Notes: a model not told the origin generated them from the sequence alone. A stretch of DNA of 22,587 nucleotides from Bacteroidales bacterium (GCA_016290715.1 JAEEUY010000209.1:1-22587), one strand, 5' to 3'; shown: positions 7,901 through 15,769, counted from the first letter of the stretch. Numbers and translations: made by a program.

Positions 7901-7942
7901 CCTGAAAAAGGTTTGACTTTCCCTGAAAAAGGTTGAGAAAAT
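7901..7942. repeat. Imperfect tandem repeat of 21 bases
   Basis: The 13-mer CCTGAAAAAGGTT begins at 7901 and again at 7922, followed by similar TTGA/TGAG sequence. It lies between the end of mnmE and repeat copy B. Its role is unknown; it may be a small local duplication or paired binding sites. Confidence 0.55.
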
Positions 7943-7965
7943 TTTAGAATCGCGTAACTACTTAT

Positions 7966-8003
7966 AAAAAAATCCGCTTTTATTCTAATTTGTTACAAAG
8001 AAT
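7966..8003 (-). terminator. Possible weak terminator after mnmE
   Basis: On the minus strand the mnmE stop is followed by an imperfect hairpin (ATTCT with AGAAT, inner TTGT with ACAA, 7982-8003) and then, after about nine bases, by a T7 run at 7966-7972. The stem is AT-rich and has a bulge, so it is only a candidate for the end of the upstream operon. Confidence 0.3.
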
Positions 8004-8009
8004 CGGTCC

Positions 8010-9392
8010 TTACTTTCCGATGCAAAACTGGCCGAAAATCGTATTCAATATGTCGTCATTGGAAATCGCGCCGGTAATTTCACCCAAACGATTCAAAATG
8101 GTTCTCACATCAATAGCCAACAAATCGGTGGGCAGTTGTGCAGCCATGCCCTGCTCAATATTTTCAATATCTTGTGCAATTTGGGTCATGATATTGTAAT
8201 GGCGCACATTGGTCAGCAGGGTATGGTCGCCGACACGCTGTTCACGAACGTATTGAGCTAACAGATCCGTAATCTCTTCAATATTGACTTTTCTTTTGGC
8301 GGATATATAGATTGTTTGCAGGGCGCTCCACTCTCGAAAATGGCGGGGAGTCTCCGTAAGTTGGTCTATTTTATTGGCAATCAGGATGAGTTTTTTATGA
8401 CGAATATCCACCGATTGTTTGATATATTCCAGCTCCTTTTCCACATCGTGAGCAGCTGTATTCGTTATATCAATGAGATAGAGTATGATGTCCGCTTTTT
8501 CTATGGTTTGGAACGTGCGCTGGATACCATGTTTTTCTATTTCATCGTGGGAGGAACGAATGCCTGCGGTATCAATAAAACGGAAAGTGGTTCCGTGAAT
8601 CATGAACGTATCTTCAATCGTGTCGCGAGTAGTGCCGGGAATGTGTGAAACAATGGCGCGGTCGTCGTTCAACAACGCATTCAGCAAGGTGGACTTTCCC
8701 ACATTCGGTTTCCCGATGATGGCGACAGGGATTCCTGTTTTAATGGCATTGCCCATTTTAAACGATTCCATTAAAATGGCTATTTCCTGTTTGAGTCGTG
8801 AAAGCAGCTCCTTTAACTGGGTGCGGTCGGCGAACTCGACCTCTTCTTCACTGAAGTCGAGTTCCAATTCCAGCAAAGCCGCTAACTGGATAAACTCTTG
8901 GCGCAGGGTCTCAATTTTTTTAGAAAAGCCCCCCTTTAATTGATTTACCGCCAACTTATGAGCTGCTTCTGATTGTGATTCAATAAGATCGGAAACGGCT
9001 TCCGCTTGCAGCAAATCCATTTTCTTATTCATGAATGCCCGCATGGTGAATTCCCCCGGTTCCGCCAAACGGCAACCACATTGCAGCAACAACTCCACAA
9101 TTTTCTTTTGGACATAAAGCGAACCATGGCAGGAGATTTCAACCATATCCTCGCCCGTATAAGAGTGCGGAGCAAAAAACTTAACAAATATCACTTGATC
9201 TATCAGCCGATTCTCTGCATATATCTCACCATATTTGGCCTGATTGGGTTTAGCATCCATGAATTGGGCTTCCCTTTTAAACAACTGCCCAACAACAGGG
9301 AAAGCCTTTTCGCCTGAGACACGTATCACCGCAATGGCACCAACGCCTGCCGCCGTGGAAATCGCACATATCGTACTTGAATCAAAATTCAT
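8010..9392 (-). CDS. mnmE: tRNA uridine-5-carboxymethylaminomethyl(34) synthesis GTPase MnmE
   Basis: MnmE works with MnmG to modify the wobble uridine of several tRNAs, using GTP, tetrahydrofolate and ammonium or glycine. The 460-residue length is normal. The N-terminal folate-binding domain begins STICAISTAAGVGAIAVIR; helical regions flank the G domain, which shows G1 GKPNVGKST (227-235), the potassium-loop and G2 region IPGTTRDT (251-258), G3 DTAG (274-277) and G4 NKID (340-343). The family's C-terminal CIGK (457-460) with the conserved cysteine is present. The ATG at 9392 follows the M16 peptidase stop by 17 bases, so co-transcription with that gene is likely. MnmG is not in the window. 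No anomaly is seen. Confidence 0.97.
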   Translation of the reverse strand: MNFDSSTICAISTAAGVGAIAVIRVSGEKAFPVVGQLFKREAQFMDAKPNQAKYGEIYAENRLIDQVIFVKFFAPHSYTGEDMVEISCHGSLYVQKKIVELLLQCGCRLAEPGEFTMRAFMNKKMDLLQAEAVSDLIESQSEAAHKLAVNQLKGGFSKKIETLRQEFIQLAALLELELDFSEEEVEFADRTQLKELLSRLKQEIAILMESFKMGNAIKTGIPVAIIGKPNVGKSTLLNALLNDDRAIVSHIPGTTRDTIEDTFMIHGTTFRFIDTAGIRSSHDEIEKHGIQRTFQTIEKADIILYLIDITNTAAHDVEKELEYIKQSVDIRHKKLILIANKIDQLTETPRHFREWSALQTIYISAKRKVNIEEITDLLAQYVREQRVGDHTLLTNVRHYNIMTQIAQDIENIEQGMAAQLPTDLLAIDVRTILNRLGEITGAISNDDILNTIFGQFCIGK

Positions 9393-9409
9393 ATCTGTCT
9401 GATTAAAAT

Positions 9410-10654
9410 TTACTTCATAGGAATATAAAACAACGTATTGTCTTTTTGATCTTGAATGGTTTCCCGATAAATTCTTTCAACTTGTCCCTCTGTTACCTTC
9501 TGATAATCTTCATGATCATTTTCAAAATCCTCAATCTGACTGATTGTTTCCGAAACCGCCAAAATAGAGGTGCGACTATCCATCTTCATCTCATTGGTCA
9601 GCAAAACCGTTTCATTCCGGTTTTTAACCTTCTGCAAATCATGAGGCAAACGTTCATCAAAAGAGAATTGGTGGTATAAAAAATCATTCAATTTTTCATT
9701 CGCATTCTCAATGCTAATGGTATCTAACGGACGGGCGACAATGGAAAAAATCCCCGGTCCCTCCGTTCCCGTAACCGAAGCCGAAATATCTGAAAAAACC
9801 TTCTCTTCAATAACCAATTTTTGATACAAATAAGAAGAGTTCCCCGTACCCAACAAGTCGGACAACAAATCATAGGCACAGAAATCGGGATGCAACCGCG
9901 GCGGCATCTTCCACCCTTTCAAAAGCATACCATAAGGAGCCAACCGCTCTAAACAAGAGAATTTAGCGGCCGTTTGAACCGGCTCCGCAGGAAAGTCCTT
10001 TGCCGTCGCTGCCCCTCGCGGAATATCCCCGAACCACTTCTCCACCATCTTCACCACCTCTTCAAAATAAACATCTCCTCCAATCACTAACACCGCATTG
10101 TTCGGACAATAGTATTGAACATAAAAATCCTTCATCAATGGCAAATCAATACATTCTATATGAGCAACTTCCTTCCCTATCGGCATCCATTTGTACGGAT
10201 ATTCCTCAAATACAAAATCATTAAAAGAACTCCACAAATCCCCAAAAGGACGATTTAGCGTTGTCTCCTTAAACTCTTCAATCACCACTTTTTTCTGGAT
10301 CTCAAAAGCAGCAGGTTGAAATGCCAAATCCAACATCCTGTCCGACTCCAGCCAAAGGGCTGTTTCCAAATTGTTGGCCGGAAGAATCACATAATAATGA
10401 GTATGGTCTTGCGAAGTATAGGCATTGTTAATCGCGCCCACTTTCTGCAACGGTTCATCATAACTGGGGATATTTTTAGATCCACAAAACATAAAATGCT
10501 CAAAAAGGTGGGCAATCCCTGTCAAATTCGGATTTTCATCGCGAGAGCCCACATGATAAACGAGGTTGCAAGCAGCGAGTGGAGTGGTATGGTCTTCGTG
10601 GACAATCAGGCGAAGTCCATTCTCTAAAATATGCCGTTTAAAAGGAATAGACAT
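9410..10654 (-). CDS. M16 (pitrilysin) family zinc peptidase
   Basis: A 414-residue half-size M16 metallopeptidase. The inverted zinc motif HxxEH is intact as His49-Leu-Phe-Glu52-His53, in the family context VYHVGSRDEN...GIAHLFEHF, and the third-ligand glutamate should be in VVIEEFKE (123-130). A second, non-catalytic M16 domain follows from about 180. There is no signal peptide, so cytoplasmic action on peptides is likely, unlike the exported tandem M16 proteins also found in this phylum. The ATG lies 2 bases after the rseC stop, implying translational coupling. The substrate cannot be read from the sequence. Confidence 0.92.
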   Translation of the reverse strand: MSIPFKRHILENGLRLIVHEDHTTPLAACNLVYHVGSRDENPNLTGIAHLFEHFMFCGSKNIPSYDEPLQKVGAINNAYTSQDHTHYYVILPANNLETALWLESDRMLDLAFQPAAFEIQKKVVIEEFKETTLNRPFGDLWSSFNDFVFEEYPYKWMPIGKEVAHIECIDLPLMKDFYVQYYCPNNAVLVIGGDVYFEEVVKMVEKWFGDIPRGAATAKDFPAEPVQTAAKFSCLERLAPYGMLLKGWKMPPRLHPDFCAYDLLSDLLGTGNSSYLYQKLVIEEKVFSDISASVTGTEGPGIFSIVARPLDTISIENANEKLNDFLYHQFSFDERLPHDLQKVKNRNETVLLTNEMKMDSRTSILAVSETISQIEDFENDHEDYQKVTEGQVERIYRETIQDQKDNTLFYIPMK

Positions 10655-10656
10655 GA

Positions 10657-11085
10657 TTAATATTGCGTTTTTTTGGTAATCACAAATTGAGTGTTATGCT
10701 CAATTTTATCACGAAACAACCATACAATAAAATAGTAGAGAGCTACCGCGCCCAACGAAATGAGCACACTCGCCAATTCTTGTTCAAGCACTTTTGTCAA
10801 TGTGAATAAACTGACAATCAATACGATAAATGGAATAAAATAGCAAATAATGATTGCCTTCCACGCCAATGTATTTTTGATTTCGACCTGTACTTTTTCA
10901 CCGATTTCAAAATGATCATGATAGAAATTATGTATCACCAGCTCTTCCAATTTGCTTTCCGACATCCCACACAGATGACGTGTATGACATGTGGCACACG
11001 CTGATTCAACATGCATTTGGACAGTGACTTTATCATCATCCACTTTTTTCACAATCGCCTCGTGACACAAAGTTTTATTTTCCAT
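10657..11085 (-). CDS. rseC: RseC/MucC-like membrane protein
   Basis: The 142-residue protein has a soluble N-terminal part with Cys30, Cys33 and Cys39 (CATC, then HLC) and two membrane segments (about 73-93 and 98-118), the arrangement of RseC. In proteobacteria RseC takes part in reduction of SoxR together with Rnf and modulates sigma-E signalling; in Bacteroidota the gene usually heads the rnf operon, from general knowledge of the family. Here no rnf gene is in the window. Instead its first 11 bases overlap the end of the bifunctional nuclease gene and its stop lies 2 bases from the M16 peptidase start, so it sits inside another operon. Function in this setting is uncertain; the cysteine set suggests redox or Fe-S chemistry at the membrane. 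Confidence 0.82.
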   Translation of the reverse strand: MENKTLCHEAIVKKVDDDKVTVQMHVESACATCHTRHLCGMSESKLEELVIHNFYHDHFEIGEKVQVEIKNTLAWKAIIICYFIPFIVLIVSLFTLTKVLEQELASVLISLGAVALYYFIVWLFRDKIEHNTQFVITKKTQY

Positions 11086-11725
11086 AAGCAGAACGGCGGG
11101 TTAATTCTTCATCAATTTGGGCAGCCGCTTCATAGGCTTCTTTATCCAAAGCCAATTGCAATAATTCTTTCAACTGTTTTTCTGAAAACTGCGACAAAAT
11201 CTTAATAATCTGCGATTTATCTTTGGAATCAAATAAATACGCAGGATCTATAGGGAACCTCAATTCTTCCTCTTCTTCTTCATACTCATAAAAATCGTCA
11301 TTATCTCCCTCATTTTCAGACAATTCATAACTTGCATGAAAGAAAACTTCTGCAGTAACAAAAATGGGAATATCGTTTTTCAAAGCGATGACCACTGCGT
11401 CCGAAAGTCGGGAGTCCAAACAAATCATTTCACCTTGGTGAAGCAATTGAATTTGCACATAATAAATACCATTCTTATAGCCTTTAATGAGGACTTTCTG
11501 AACTTTTGCGTGAAGATGATCGCACAACTGCAGAAAAATGTCGTGTACCAACGGCCTTTTCACCTTAATCTTATTAACTTGCAAGATAATGGTTTTGGCT
11601 TCATAAACGCCGATGACAACGGGCAGAAAGCGATTGCCATTTTTCTGTTTCAGCATCAGATTAAAGGCTTCGCCATTTTGTTGCGCAAAATCCAGATTTG
11701 CCAATTCCAATTCAATTTCTTCCAT
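11075..11725 (-). CDS. Bifunctional nuclease family protein with C-terminal UVR motif
   Basis: The first 120 residues form a BFN (DUF151) domain: FLPVVIGVYEAKTI, then PLVHDIFLQL, then the conserved LDSRLSDAVVIAL. A highly acidic linker (YEYEEEEEE) leads to a C-terminal UVR-like helix pair (KQLKELLQLALDKEAYEAAA), the UvrB/UvrC contact motif. This BFN-UVR layout is typical of Bacteroidota. The family name comes from reported DNase and RNase activity of a plant member; the bacterial role is not established. I choose the ATG at 11725 over the GTG two codons earlier (11731), because M-E-E-I-E-L starts cleanly there. It overlaps rseC by 11 bases and probably opens the operon that runs to mnmE. lepA ends 113 bases upstream. 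Confidence 0.88.
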   Translation of the reverse strand: MEEIELELANLDFAQQNGEAFNLMLKQKNGNRFLPVVIGVYEAKTIILQVNKIKVKRPLVHDIFLQLCDHLHAKVQKVLIKGYKNGIYYVQIQLLHQGEMICLDSRLSDAVVIALKNDIPIFVTAEVFFHASYELSENEGDNDDFYEYEEEEEELRFPIDPAYLFDSKDKSQIIKILSQFSEKQLKELLQLALDKEAYEAAAQIDEELTRRSAYGK

Positions 11726-11752
11726 AACCACAAAAACTATATATTATGAGTA

Positions 11753-11760
11753 CAAAAATA
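11753..11760 (-). promoter_or_regulatory. Probable -7 box of the bifunctional nuclease operon
   Basis: The minus strand reads TATTTTTG, 27 bases before the ATG at 11725, in the gap after lepA. A -33 TTG at 19-21 bases is not evident. The box suggests that this operon can start independently of lepA. Confidence 0.45.
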
Positions 11761-11838
11761 CTAAAACACCTGCCATTTTCCATTACCATCCACAAGACGG
11801 AATCGGATTATGCTCCGCATATCGGGACAAATCATTGC

Positions 11839-13626
11839 TTAATCCAATTTCAACACTGCAAGGAAAGCCGATTGCGGGACTTCCACTTTCCCTATCTGAC
11901 GCATTTTCTTCTTTCCTTCCTTCTGTTTTTCCAACAACTTGCGTTTACGGGTAATATCACCGCCGTAGCATTTGGCCGTAACATCTTTACGCACGGCCTT
12001 CACTGTTTCACGGGCAATGATTTTGGTTCCTATGGCCGCCTGTATGGCAATATCAAATTGCTGGCGTGGAATCAATTCTTTCAATTTTTCACAAATCTTG
12101 CGCCCAAAAGGATAGGCATTTTCAACGTGGGTAAGCGATGATAAAGCATCTACCGAATCCCCGTTCAACAGAATGTCCAATTTCACCAACTTCGCCGGTT
12201 TATATCCGGAAATGTGATAATCAAACGAGGCATAACCTTTGGATATACTCTTCAACTTGTCGTAAAAATCGAACACAATCTCACCCAACGGGAGATCGAA
12301 AGTGAGTTCCACTCGGTTGGTGGCAATATAAACCTGATTGAGCAATGTTCCCCGCTTGTCTAAGCATAGTTTGATAATGGGACCGATGTACTCCGCCTGA
12401 CTGATAATTTGGGCAAGAATGTAGGGTTCTTCAATATGTTCAATTAAATTGGGGGCGGGCATTCCTGAAGGGTTATGCACCTCTATCAGCTCGCGCTTTG
12501 TCGTATATAAGTTGTAAGAAACGTTGGGCACCGTAGCAATCACATCCATATTGAATTCTCTGTCCAAGCGTTCTTGCACAATCTCCATGTGCAAGAGTCC
12601 CAAAAATCCGCAACGGAAGCCGAATCCTAAAGCCGCAGAGGATTCAGGGACAAAGGTTAAAGAAGCATCGTTCAGCTGCAATTTTTCCAACGATGAGCGC
12701 AACTCTTCATATTGGTCGGCTTCGGTTGGATAAACCCCGGCGAACAACATCGGTTTTACCTCTTGAAAACCTTCAACGGCTTTTTCGCAAGGGCGGTCAA
12801 CATGGGTTACCGTATCCCCCACCCTAACCTCCTTGGAGGTTTTAATCCCTGAAATAATGTATCCCACATCGCCGGCTTTCATTACTTTGCGAGGCTCCTG
12901 CTGCATCCGCAATACGCCTATTTCGTCGGCATTATACTCTTTGCCTGTGGACATGAATTTCACATAATCATTGGTCTTCAAGGTACCATTAAAAATGCGA
13001 AAATAGGAAATGATTCCCCGATATGAATTAAAAATAGAGTCAAAGATGAGTGCCTGCAACGGGGCATCGGGATCGCCTTCCGGTGCCGGAATTCTCTCAA
13101 TAATCGCGGCTAACAATTCTTCCACCCCCAATCCCGTTTTTCCACTCGCCTCAATAATATCCTCCTCCTCACAACCCAATAAATCCACAATCTGATCTTT
13201 CACTTCGGCAGGCATCGCAGCAGGCATATCCATTTTATTGAGCACAGGGATGATTTCCAAATTGTTATCAATAGCCAAATACAAATTAGAGATCGTCTGT
13301 GCCTGTACGCCTTGGGTGGCATCCACCAGCAACAATGCACCTTCACATGCCGTAATAGACCGCGATACTTCATACGAGAAGTCAACATGCCCGGGAGTGT
13401 CAATCAAATTGAGTGTATATTCCTCGCCCTTGTATTTATAATTCATCTGAATGGCATGACTCTTAATCGTAATCCCCCTTTCGCGCTCCAAAGCCATATC
13501 ATCCAAAACCTGATCTTGAAAATCACGGTCGCTAACCGTACCCGTAAATTGCAAAAGTCTGTCTGCTAATGTACTCTTTCCGTGGTCAATGTGTGCTATA
13601 ATGCAAAAATTTCTAATATTCTTCAT
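11839..13626 (-). CDS. lepA: Elongation factor 4 (back-translocating GTPase LepA)
   Basis: LepA is a ribosome-associated GTPase related to EF-G, implicated in back-translocation and in 30S assembly. With the start at 13626 the protein has 595 residues, the normal size. G-domain motifs are complete: G1 AHIDHGKST (11-19), RGITI (50-54), DTPGH (76-80) and NKMD (130-133). EF-G-like domains II, III and V follow, and the LepA-specific C-terminal domain ends in RKRKLLEKQKEGKKKMRQIG. The frame extends three codons upstream to a TTG at 13635, but that would lie inside the -7 box, so the ATG giving MKNIRNF, the usual N-terminus, is chosen. Its promoter box is only six bases away, implying a nearly or fully leaderless mRNA. 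Confidence 0.97.
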   Translation of the reverse strand: MKNIRNFCIIAHIDHGKSTLADRLLQFTGTVSDRDFQDQVLDDMALERERGITIKSHAIQMNYKYKGEEYTLNLIDTPGHVDFSYEVSRSITACEGALLLVDATQGVQAQTISNLYLAIDNNLEIIPVLNKMDMPAAMPAEVKDQIVDLLGCEEEDIIEASGKTGLGVEELLAAIIERIPAPEGDPDAPLQALIFDSIFNSYRGIISYFRIFNGTLKTNDYVKFMSTGKEYNADEIGVLRMQQEPRKVMKAGDVGYIISGIKTSKEVRVGDTVTHVDRPCEKAVEGFQEVKPMLFAGVYPTEADQYEELRSSLEKLQLNDASLTFVPESSAALGFGFRCGFLGLLHMEIVQERLDREFNMDVIATVPNVSYNLYTTKRELIEVHNPSGMPAPNLIEHIEEPYILAQIISQAEYIGPIIKLCLDKRGTLLNQVYIATNRVELTFDLPLGEIVFDFYDKLKSISKGYASFDYHISGYKPAKLVKLDILLNGDSVDALSSLTHVENAYPFGRKICEKLKELIPRQQFDIAIQAAIGTKIIARETVKAVRKDVTAKCYGGDITRKRKLLEKQKEGKKKMRQIGKVEVPQSAFLAVLKLD

Positions 13627-13632
13627 AGTCGG

Positions 13633-13640
13633 CAAAAATA
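13633..13640 (-). promoter_or_regulatory. -7 box of lepA
   Basis: The minus strand reads TATTTTTG followed by CCGACT and then the lepA ATG. It is part of the 19-mer at 13632-13650 that also occurs in the ATPase promoter (7815-7833). Since transcription normally starts four to eight bases after this box, the mRNA would begin at or next to the start codon. Confidence 0.55.
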
Positions 13641-13672
13641 CGATTTTTTTTCGCTAATCAGAAAATTTATAT

Positions 13673-13680
13673 TACTTTTG
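13673..13680 (+). promoter_or_regulatory. -7 box of the metal-efflux locus
   Basis: TACTTTTG matches TAnnTTTG and stands 17 bases before the first ATG of the His/Cys-rich gene. No clear -33 TTG is present at the right distance, which would fit an activated promoter. It is divergent from the lepA promoter within 71 bases. Confidence 0.5.
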
Positions 13681-13697
13681 CCACGTTTTAATTTCTG

Positions 13698-14117
13698 ATG
13701 ATGAAAAAGGGATTTTCACTTGCCATGATTTGCCTCGCATTACTGCTGTATATGCTGCATGCGGCTGTCCCTCATCATCACCATCAAGAAGCGATTTGCT
13801 TTCATTTGCATTGTTTGGAACATTGTGATGGGGAACATCATCACGATGGCGCCTGCCACCATCATTCCCCTGACGAATGCCAAATTTTTTCATCGTTGGC
13901 CGTTACGGTAAATGATGACAAACAGCAGGAAATCTCTTCATCTATTGAAAACGACACGGATCATCAGTATCATGTGAATATAAGTATCATTCCTTCTACT
14001 GATTTTGCCATCTCCCCCATACTCACTCATTTTTTTCATTATGTAGTACGAGATGAGTTATTGTGGCGTTTTTTACAAAAAATCCCTAACGGTCTGCGCG
14101 CACCTCCCGTAGCCTAA
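13698..14117 (+). CDS. Small exported His/Cys-rich protein at the head of a metal-efflux locus
   Basis: The 139-residue product begins with a signal-like helix (KKGFSLAMICLALLLYML, ending near residue 24). Directly after it, residues 26-61 hold 13 histidines in clusters (26-29, 47-49, 54-56 and singles) and five cysteines (34, 39, 43, 53, 61), a composition suited to binding zinc, copper, cobalt, nickel or similar ions. The rest is unremarkable, with a hydrophobic patch (about 105-125) and the end LRAPPVA. It resembles small, uncharacterised His-rich proteins (I believe the DUF6769 type) found next to CzcA/CusA-like pumps in Bacteroidota, but I cannot confirm the family. Start could be either of two adjacent ATGs (13698 or 13701). 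It precedes the pump genes by 119 bases. A periplasmic metal sponge, chaperone or sensor is inferred, not shown. Confidence 0.8.
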   Translation: MMKKGFSLAMICLALLLYMLHAAVPHHHHQEAICFHLHCLEHCDGEHHHDGACHHHSPDECQIFSSLAVTVNDDKQQEISSSIENDTDHQYHVNISIIPSTDFAISPILTHFFHYVVRDELLWRFLQKIPNGLRAPPVA

Positions 14118-14138
14118 TATTTTTTCTCTTTCATTTAA

Positions 14139-14161
14139 AATATCAATATCTCATTGATATT
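14139..14161. promoter_or_regulatory. Inverted repeat between the His/Cys-rich gene and the adaptor gene
   Basis: Perfect 9-base arms AATATCAAT and ATTGATATT enclose the loop ATCTC. The sequence is AT-rich and followed by a TTAATT/TTTTATTTT stretch. It could be an operator for a metal-responsive regulator or a weak attenuating hairpin that lowers read-through into the pump genes. A second, imperfect pair (GTATCAT with ATGGTAC, 14192-14209) lies nearer the adaptor start. Confidence 0.45.
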
Positions 14162-14236
14162 CAATTAATTAATTTTATTTTTATTTCAGAAGTATCATGG
14201 GTATGGTACGCTGAATTCATTTAGATTATTTGGAAT

Positions 14237-15757
14237 ATGAAAAAATCACTCCTATTGCTGTGCGTGGCAGTCATGCTATCGGGCTGTCATCACCACGAAG
14301 AGAACGAACATCATCATGAATCAGAAGAACACGGGCATCACCACGATGAAGATGTAAAATTATTGATAACAGCCTACAATGATGCGTACGAATTGTATGC
14401 CGAATGCACTCCTTTGGTTGCAGGTCAAGAAGGGGAAATGCTCATACACCTTACCTGTTTAAACGACTTCAAACCGTTGACAAACGGGAATTTGGGAGTT
14501 GTCATGATATGCAATGACAAAAAAGTAGAGGTATCTGCTACGGCCCCTGAGCGAGCTGGCATTTTTCATTTACATCTCACGCCTCCTTCCGCGGGCAGCG
14601 CCAAACTCATTTTCTCCATCGGCACCGCCGACACCACATCCGAACTCACCTATGAAGCCATCGTTGCCCCAGACCCACATGAAGCAATAGAGGAAGCAGA
14701 AAAAAGCCATCACCACAGCAGTTCTGCCATCGCTTTCAGTAAAGAGCAATCGTGGAAAACAGATTTTGCCACCGCCTTCCCTCAAAAAATGCCTTTCGGC
14801 CAAGTGATTCCTGCCATTGCACAAATTCAACCGGCTCAAGGCAACGAAGTCATCGTTGTTGCACCAACCGAGGGTATTGTTTCCCTACTCTCTTCTAATC
14901 TATTTGAAGGAAAAGAAGTTACAAAAGGAGCCTCCCTCATCTCCATTCGCTCCGACCAACTGATTGACGACAACCTTTCCTTGCGCGTTAACGAAGCTTA
15001 TCATAACTATGAAACAGCTAAAGAAAACTACGAACGCGCCCAATCGTTAATTGACCAAAAGATCGTCTCGGAAAAAGAGTTTTCACAGTTAAAAAACAAT
15101 TACGAAAATGCCAAATTAGTTTATGATAATTTAAACAAAAACTACTCTGCACAAGGAGCTACAGTACGTACCCCTATCAGTGGATTTATCCAACAGCTGT
15201 TCGTACAAAATGGAAGTTATGTAACTACCGGCCAGCCTTTGATGACCATTTCACAAACGCAAAATCTAATTATCAAAGCTGAAATCCCGCAACGTTACGC
15301 CTCCATGGTATCCCTGTTGCAAGATGCCACCATTGAGAATCCCCTTTCTAAAAAAGTTTATGAATTGAGTGAATTGGGCGGCAAAATCATCTCTTATGGC
15401 AAATCGCTTTCCACAAATAGTTTAATGCTTCCCATCACATTACAAATCAACAATGCAGGCGGATTTGTGCCTGGCAGTCTGGTTAAAATATGGTTGCGGA
15501 CGGCTGCCACTTCCCCCACCTTGGTGATTCCTAAAACCGCCCTAATAGAAGAACAGGGGAATTATTTCGTCTGGGTACAATTAACACCAGAATTATTTGA
15601 CAAACAGGAAGTTAAAATAGGTATTACCGATGGAAAAAATGTGGAGATTGTTTCGGGCATTACCGAATCACAACGCATTGTTGTGAAAGGGGCGGTCATG
15701 GTTAAGTTAAGCAAATCAAGTGGGGCATTGGATCCGCATGCGGGACACGTTCATTAA
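14237..15757 (+). CDS. Heavy-metal efflux RND periplasmic adaptor, His-rich lipoprotein
   Basis: This is the membrane-fusion (HlyD/CzcB/CusB-type) subunit that joins the RND permease to the outer-membrane channel. The 506-residue protein has a signal peptide with lipobox LSGC (Cys17), a His/Glu-rich segment directly after it (18-40), and an extra beta-rich N-terminal domain (about 43-150) not present in minimal adaptors. A second His cluster (158-160) precedes the lipoyl/barrel-sandwich half (VVAPTEGIV), a coiled-coil hairpin (about 251-300), the second lipoyl half (VRTPISGFI), a beta-barrel and a membrane-proximal domain. It ends in DPHAGHVH, another potential metal site. The permease follows after 12 bases. 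No Bacteroidota -7 box is obvious before it, so transcription from the promoter at 13673 through the 119-base gap is possible. CzcB is the closest named relative, but substrate is not certain. Confidence 0.92.
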   Translation: MKKSLLLLCVAVMLSGCHHHEENEHHHESEEHGHHHDEDVKLLITAYNDAYELYAECTPLVAGQEGEMLIHLTCLNDFKPLTNGNLGVVMICNDKKVEVSATAPERAGIFHLHLTPPSAGSAKLIFSIGTADTTSELTYEAIVAPDPHEAIEEAEKSHHHSSSAIAFSKEQSWKTDFATAFPQKMPFGQVIPAIAQIQPAQGNEVIVVAPTEGIVSLLSSNLFEGKEVTKGASLISIRSDQLIDDNLSLRVNEAYHNYETAKENYERAQSLIDQKIVSEKEFSQLKNNYENAKLVYDNLNKNYSAQGATVRTPISGFIQQLFVQNGSYVTTGQPLMTISQTQNLIIKAEIPQRYASMVSLLQDATIENPLSKKVYELSELGGKIISYGKSLSTNSLMLPITLQINNAGGFVPGSLVKIWLRTAATSPTLVIPKTALIEEQGNYFVWVQLTPELFDKQEVKIGITDGKNVEIVSGITESQRIVVKGAVMVKLSKSSGALDPHAGHVH

Positions 15758-15769
15758 AATAACAGCACT

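Noticed and set aside
11336..11749. Plus-strand open frame opposite the bifunctional nuclease
   Set aside because: It is the shadow of a conserved gene; the translation is rich in Phe, Asn and Gln with no motif.
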